Positions 61,822 to 64,000 of a stretch of 64,000 nt of DNA are shown here, one piece after another. The notes below the pieces were generated by a model. The model worked only from the letters and a program-made list of their open reading frames with translations. It did no database searches and was not told the DNA's origin. Each line of letters starts with the position of its first letter. The stretch's first letter is position 1. The stretch is from Bradyrhizobium nitroreducens. Lineage in GTDB: Bacteria; Pseudomonadota; Alphaproteobacteria; Rhizobiales; Xanthobacteraceae. The stretch spans positions 6,475,235 through 6,539,234 of the forward strand of contig NZ_LFJC01000003.1 of assembly GCF_002776695.1 (NCBI RefSeq), read 5' to 3'. The translations under genes and the position numbers were made by a program.

Positions 61822-63030
61822 ATGGCGCGCTTTGCCCGCCTTCGCGTAGTTGCGACCAGCATCCTGTTGCCGCTGCTCGCGGCCAGCACCGCCTCCGCCC
61901 AAAGCAGGTACGACCCCGGCGCCGACGACAAGGCCATCAAGATCGGCACCACCGCGCCGCTGAGCGGCCCGGTCTCGGCCTTCGCCCAGATCGCAAGATC
62001 CGCGGAAGCCTATTTCCGCAAGGTGAACGACGAGGGCGGCGTCAACGGCCGGCGCATCCAGATGATCATCGCTGATGACGCCTACAGCCCGCCGAAGACG
62101 GTGGAACAAACCCGAAGGCTGGTCGAGAGCGACGAAGTGCTGCTGATCTTCGGCGGCGTCGGCACCCCGACCAACAGCGCCGTGCACAAATATCTCAACG
62201 ACCGCAAGGTGCCGCAGCTCTTCCTCGGCTCGGGCGCGGCGAAGTGGGACGATCCCAAGAACTTTCCATGGACCGTCGGCTGGCAGCCGACCTATCGCGA
62301 CGAGGCGATCGCCTACGCCAGATACGTCAAGGCCAGCCACGCCAACGCCAAGATCGGCGTGCTCTACCAGAACGACGATCTCGGCAAGGACTATCTGAAG
62401 GCGCTGGAGGAAGGGCTCGGCGGCGGCGAAGCCATTGTCGCCCGCGCAGCCTATGAGACCTCTGCACCCACGGTCGACACCCAGATCCTGCAGCTGAAGA
62501 CCGCCGGCGCCGAAATCGTGCTGGTGGCGGCGACGCCGAGGTTTGCGGCACAGGCGATCCGCAAGATCGGCGAGATCGGCTGGAAGCCCGTGACCATCAT
62601 CTCCAACGTCTCGGCCTCGATCAGCGGCGTGCTCGAGCCGGCCGGCAAGGACAATTCCACCGGCGTGATCTCCAGCCAGTATCTGAAGGACGCCACCGAT
62701 CCCGCCAACAAGGATGATGCCGGCTACAAGGAATGGCTCGCCTTCATGGACAAGTACCTGCCCGACGCCAACAAGAGCGACTGGCTCAACGTCTATGGCT
62801 ATACCATCGCGCAGACGCTGGTGACGGTGCTGAAGGCATCCGGCAACGACCTTACCCGGGCCAATGTGATGAAGCAGGCGACCACGCTCAAGGACGTGCG
62901 CCTGCCGATGCTGATCAACGGCACCACGGTGAACAACTCGCCGGCACGCTATACGCCGATGACGAGCCTGCAGCTGATCCGCTTCGACGGCACGCGCTGG
63001 ATGCCGTTCGGCGAACTCCTGAAGAACTGA
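61822..63030 (+). CDS. Periplasmic branched-chain amino acid-type ABC binding protein
   Basis: 402 residues from ATG 61822, with GGGGAG about 9 nt upstream. A signal peptide (about 1-25, ending SASAQ-like) precedes a type I binding fold (IKIGTTAPLSGPVSAFAQI, GVNGRRIQMIIADDAY, LLIFGGVGTPTN). No permease or ATPase gene follows in the window, so the rest of the transporter is elsewhere. Divergent from a TetR gene and followed by an MBL hydrolase, so the ligand may be an aromatic or lactone compound; this is inference. Confidence 0.92.
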   Translation: MARFARLRVVATSILLPLLAASTASAQSRYDPGADDKAIKIGTTAPLSGPVSAFAQIARSAEAYFRKVNDEGGVNGRRIQMIIADDAYSPPKTVEQTRRLVESDEVLLIFGGVGTPTNSAVHKYLNDRKVPQLFLGSGAAKWDDPKNFPWTVGWQPTYRDEAIAYARYVKASHANAKIGVLYQNDDLGKDYLKALEEGLGGGEAIVARAAYETSAPTVDTQILQLKTAGAEIVLVAATPRFAAQAIRKIGEIGWKPVTIISNVSASISGVLEPAGKDNSTGVISSQYLKDATDPANKDDAGYKEWLAFMDKYLPDANKSDWLNVYGYTIAQTLVTVLKASGNDLTRANVMKQATTLKDVRLPMLINGTTVNNSPARYTPMTSLQLIRFDGTRWMPFGELLKN

Positions 63031-63033
63031 GGC

Positions 63034-63927
63034 ATGCGGCAGGTCAGAATCGGCAGCATGCGGGTCGATCTCGTCAGCGAGATCCCCGCGCTCGCCTTCG
63101 ACAAGAGCTGGCTGTTCGCCAACGTCACCGACAAGGTGATCGCGGACAACCGCAGTTGGCTCGATCACCGCTATATCGAGCCGGAGACCGGCCGTTTCAT
63201 CCTCAGCCACCACTCCTATCTCGTCCGCACACCGCGCTGGACCGCGATCGTCGACACCTGCTGCGGCAACCACAAGAAGCGGCCGCGTGTGCCGGCGTGG
63301 AACAACCTCGACCAGCCCTATCTGGAGAATTTGCAGGCACTGGGCGTTGCCCCTGAACAGGTCGATTTCGTGATGTGCACGCATCTGCATGTCGATCACG
63401 TCGGCTGGAACACGCGGCTGCTCGACGGCAGCTGGGTGCCGACCTTCCCCAACGCGCGCTATCTGATGGGGCGCGAGGAGTACCGGCATTTCGAGGCCGC
63501 GCACAAGGCGGCGCCGAAGAGCCCGGTGAACCACGGCTCGTTCGAGGATTCCGTGCTGCCGGTGGTCGCCGCAGGCCTTGCCGAATTCGTCGAGACCGAT
63601 CATCGCCTGTTTGGTGATCGCGACGCGGCCCTGCGCTTCGCGCCGGCGCCGGGGCACACCGCCGGCAACATGCAGATCCATCTCAATGGCGGCCACGATC
63701 ATGCGGTGATGTCGGGCGACGTCATCCATCATCCGATCCAGTGCGCTGCGCCGTGGCTGTCCAATGCCGCCGATGTCGATCCGGCCGCAGCGGTCGCGAC
63801 GCGGATGGCGCTGTTGGAGGAGCTCGCGGACACGCCGAGCTATCTGCTCACCGGTCATTTTCCGGCACCGACCGCAGGTCGCGTCATCAGGCACGGCGAT
63901 GCCTATCGCTTTCGTTTCGAGAATTAG
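63034..63927 (+). CDS. MBL-fold metallo-hydrolase
   Basis: 297 residues, beginning 3 bp after the binding-protein stop. Metal motif THLHVDHVGW (about 111-120), then GHTAGNM and SGDVIHH for the other ligands. Metallo-beta-lactamase-fold lactonases and similar hydrolases share this layout. Coupled to a binding protein, it probably processes the imported compound. Confidence 0.92.
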   Translation: MRQVRIGSMRVDLVSEIPALAFDKSWLFANVTDKVIADNRSWLDHRYIEPETGRFILSHHSYLVRTPRWTAIVDTCCGNHKKRPRVPAWNNLDQPYLENLQALGVAPEQVDFVMCTHLHVDHVGWNTRLLDGSWVPTFPNARYLMGREEYRHFEAAHKAAPKSPVNHGSFEDSVLPVVAAGLAEFVETDHRLFGDRDAALRFAPAPGHTAGNMQIHLNGGHDHAVMSGDVIHHPIQCAAPWLSNAADVDPAAAVATRMALLEELADTPSYLLTGHFPAPTAGRVIRHGDAYRFRFEN

Positions 63928-63937
63928 GGGGACAATC

Positions 63938-64000
63938 ATGAAGTTCAGGACCGCCACGCTCTCATTGCTCGCATTGCTATCGGCGGCACTGCCGTCGCAT
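63938..64000 (+). CDS. Secreted or periplasmic protein, N-terminus only (cut by window end)
   Basis: Only 21 codons are present: MKFRTATLSLLALLSAALPS, a typical signal peptide. GGGGG purines precede the start, 10 bp after the MBL gene, so it continues the operon. The product cannot be assigned from this piece. Confidence 0.7.
   Translation, partial: MKFRTATLSLLALLSAALPSH

Noticed and set aside
61654..63957. Long upstream extension of the TetR gene at 60955-61653
   Set aside because: It is the antisense of the binding-protein and MBL genes; TetR homology starts at 61653.

Overview
The window is high-GC alphaproteobacterial chromosome, most likely from Bradyrhizobium or a close relative. The reasons are GC-rich codon use, intergenic repeats of types I recall as typical of that group (44011-44110 and 59419-59540), and many small paralogous families seen in those genomes. 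No rRNA gene, intact tRNA gene or CRISPR array is visible.

Positions 1 to about 27631 are accessory DNA. On the minus strand, 306-9643 encodes a Shango-type defence module: TerB-domain protein, DUF2791 ATPase and Lhr-like helicase, followed by a large nuclease-helicase. It is bracketed by two diverged direct copies of a sequence of about 215 bp (1-215 and 10105-10318). A small excisionase-like gene and a tyrosine integrase follow (10988-12420).

The five-gene operon at 13072-24125 is the centrepiece. It encodes a C25/caspase-fold peptidase, an LCAT-like lipase, a VMAP-type caspase, a MoxR AAA ATPase, and a giant of about 1800 residues. The giant combines a vWA/SAV_2336-like N-terminus, two receiver domains, three GAF-like domains, an acylphosphatase-like domain and a caspase-like domain whose cysteine position is serine. 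I read it as an elaborated vWA-MoxR-VMAP conflict system. Two identical 48-bp tRNA 3'-end fragments (24450-24497 and 27584-27631) then enclose a cassette with a single gene, for an 854-residue zinc-ribbon plus PD-(D/E)XK nuclease-like protein. Because both fragments read rightward, the intact tRNA gene should lie left of the window and 27631 should be the right edge of the island.

From about 27.9 kb the content becomes chromosomal. It includes a membrane protein of unknown function, a 42-residue zinc-knuckle protein and an FAD oxidoreductase (27.9-31.2 kb). Next come tandem paralogous secreted proteins with a duplicated promoter (31.5-34.7 kb), a rhodanese, and an AraC regulator divergent from a CUT2-type sugar ABC operon that carries two SMP-30-like lactonase domains, one fused to a permease (35.2-43.2 kb).

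The right part holds signalling and metabolic genes. There is a GGDEF-EAL protein and three class III nucleotide cyclases. A peroxiredoxin/SDR/EamA operon lies opposite a TetR gene with a clear operator. DUF2087, hydrolase and HutD-like genes form another operon. A bufferin-type copper/peptide operon (56.8-59.4 kb) follows. At the end, a TetR/carboxymuconolactone decarboxylase/SDR cluster is divergent, across twin palindromes, from an ABC binding protein and an MBL hydrolase. The last gene is cut by the window edge.
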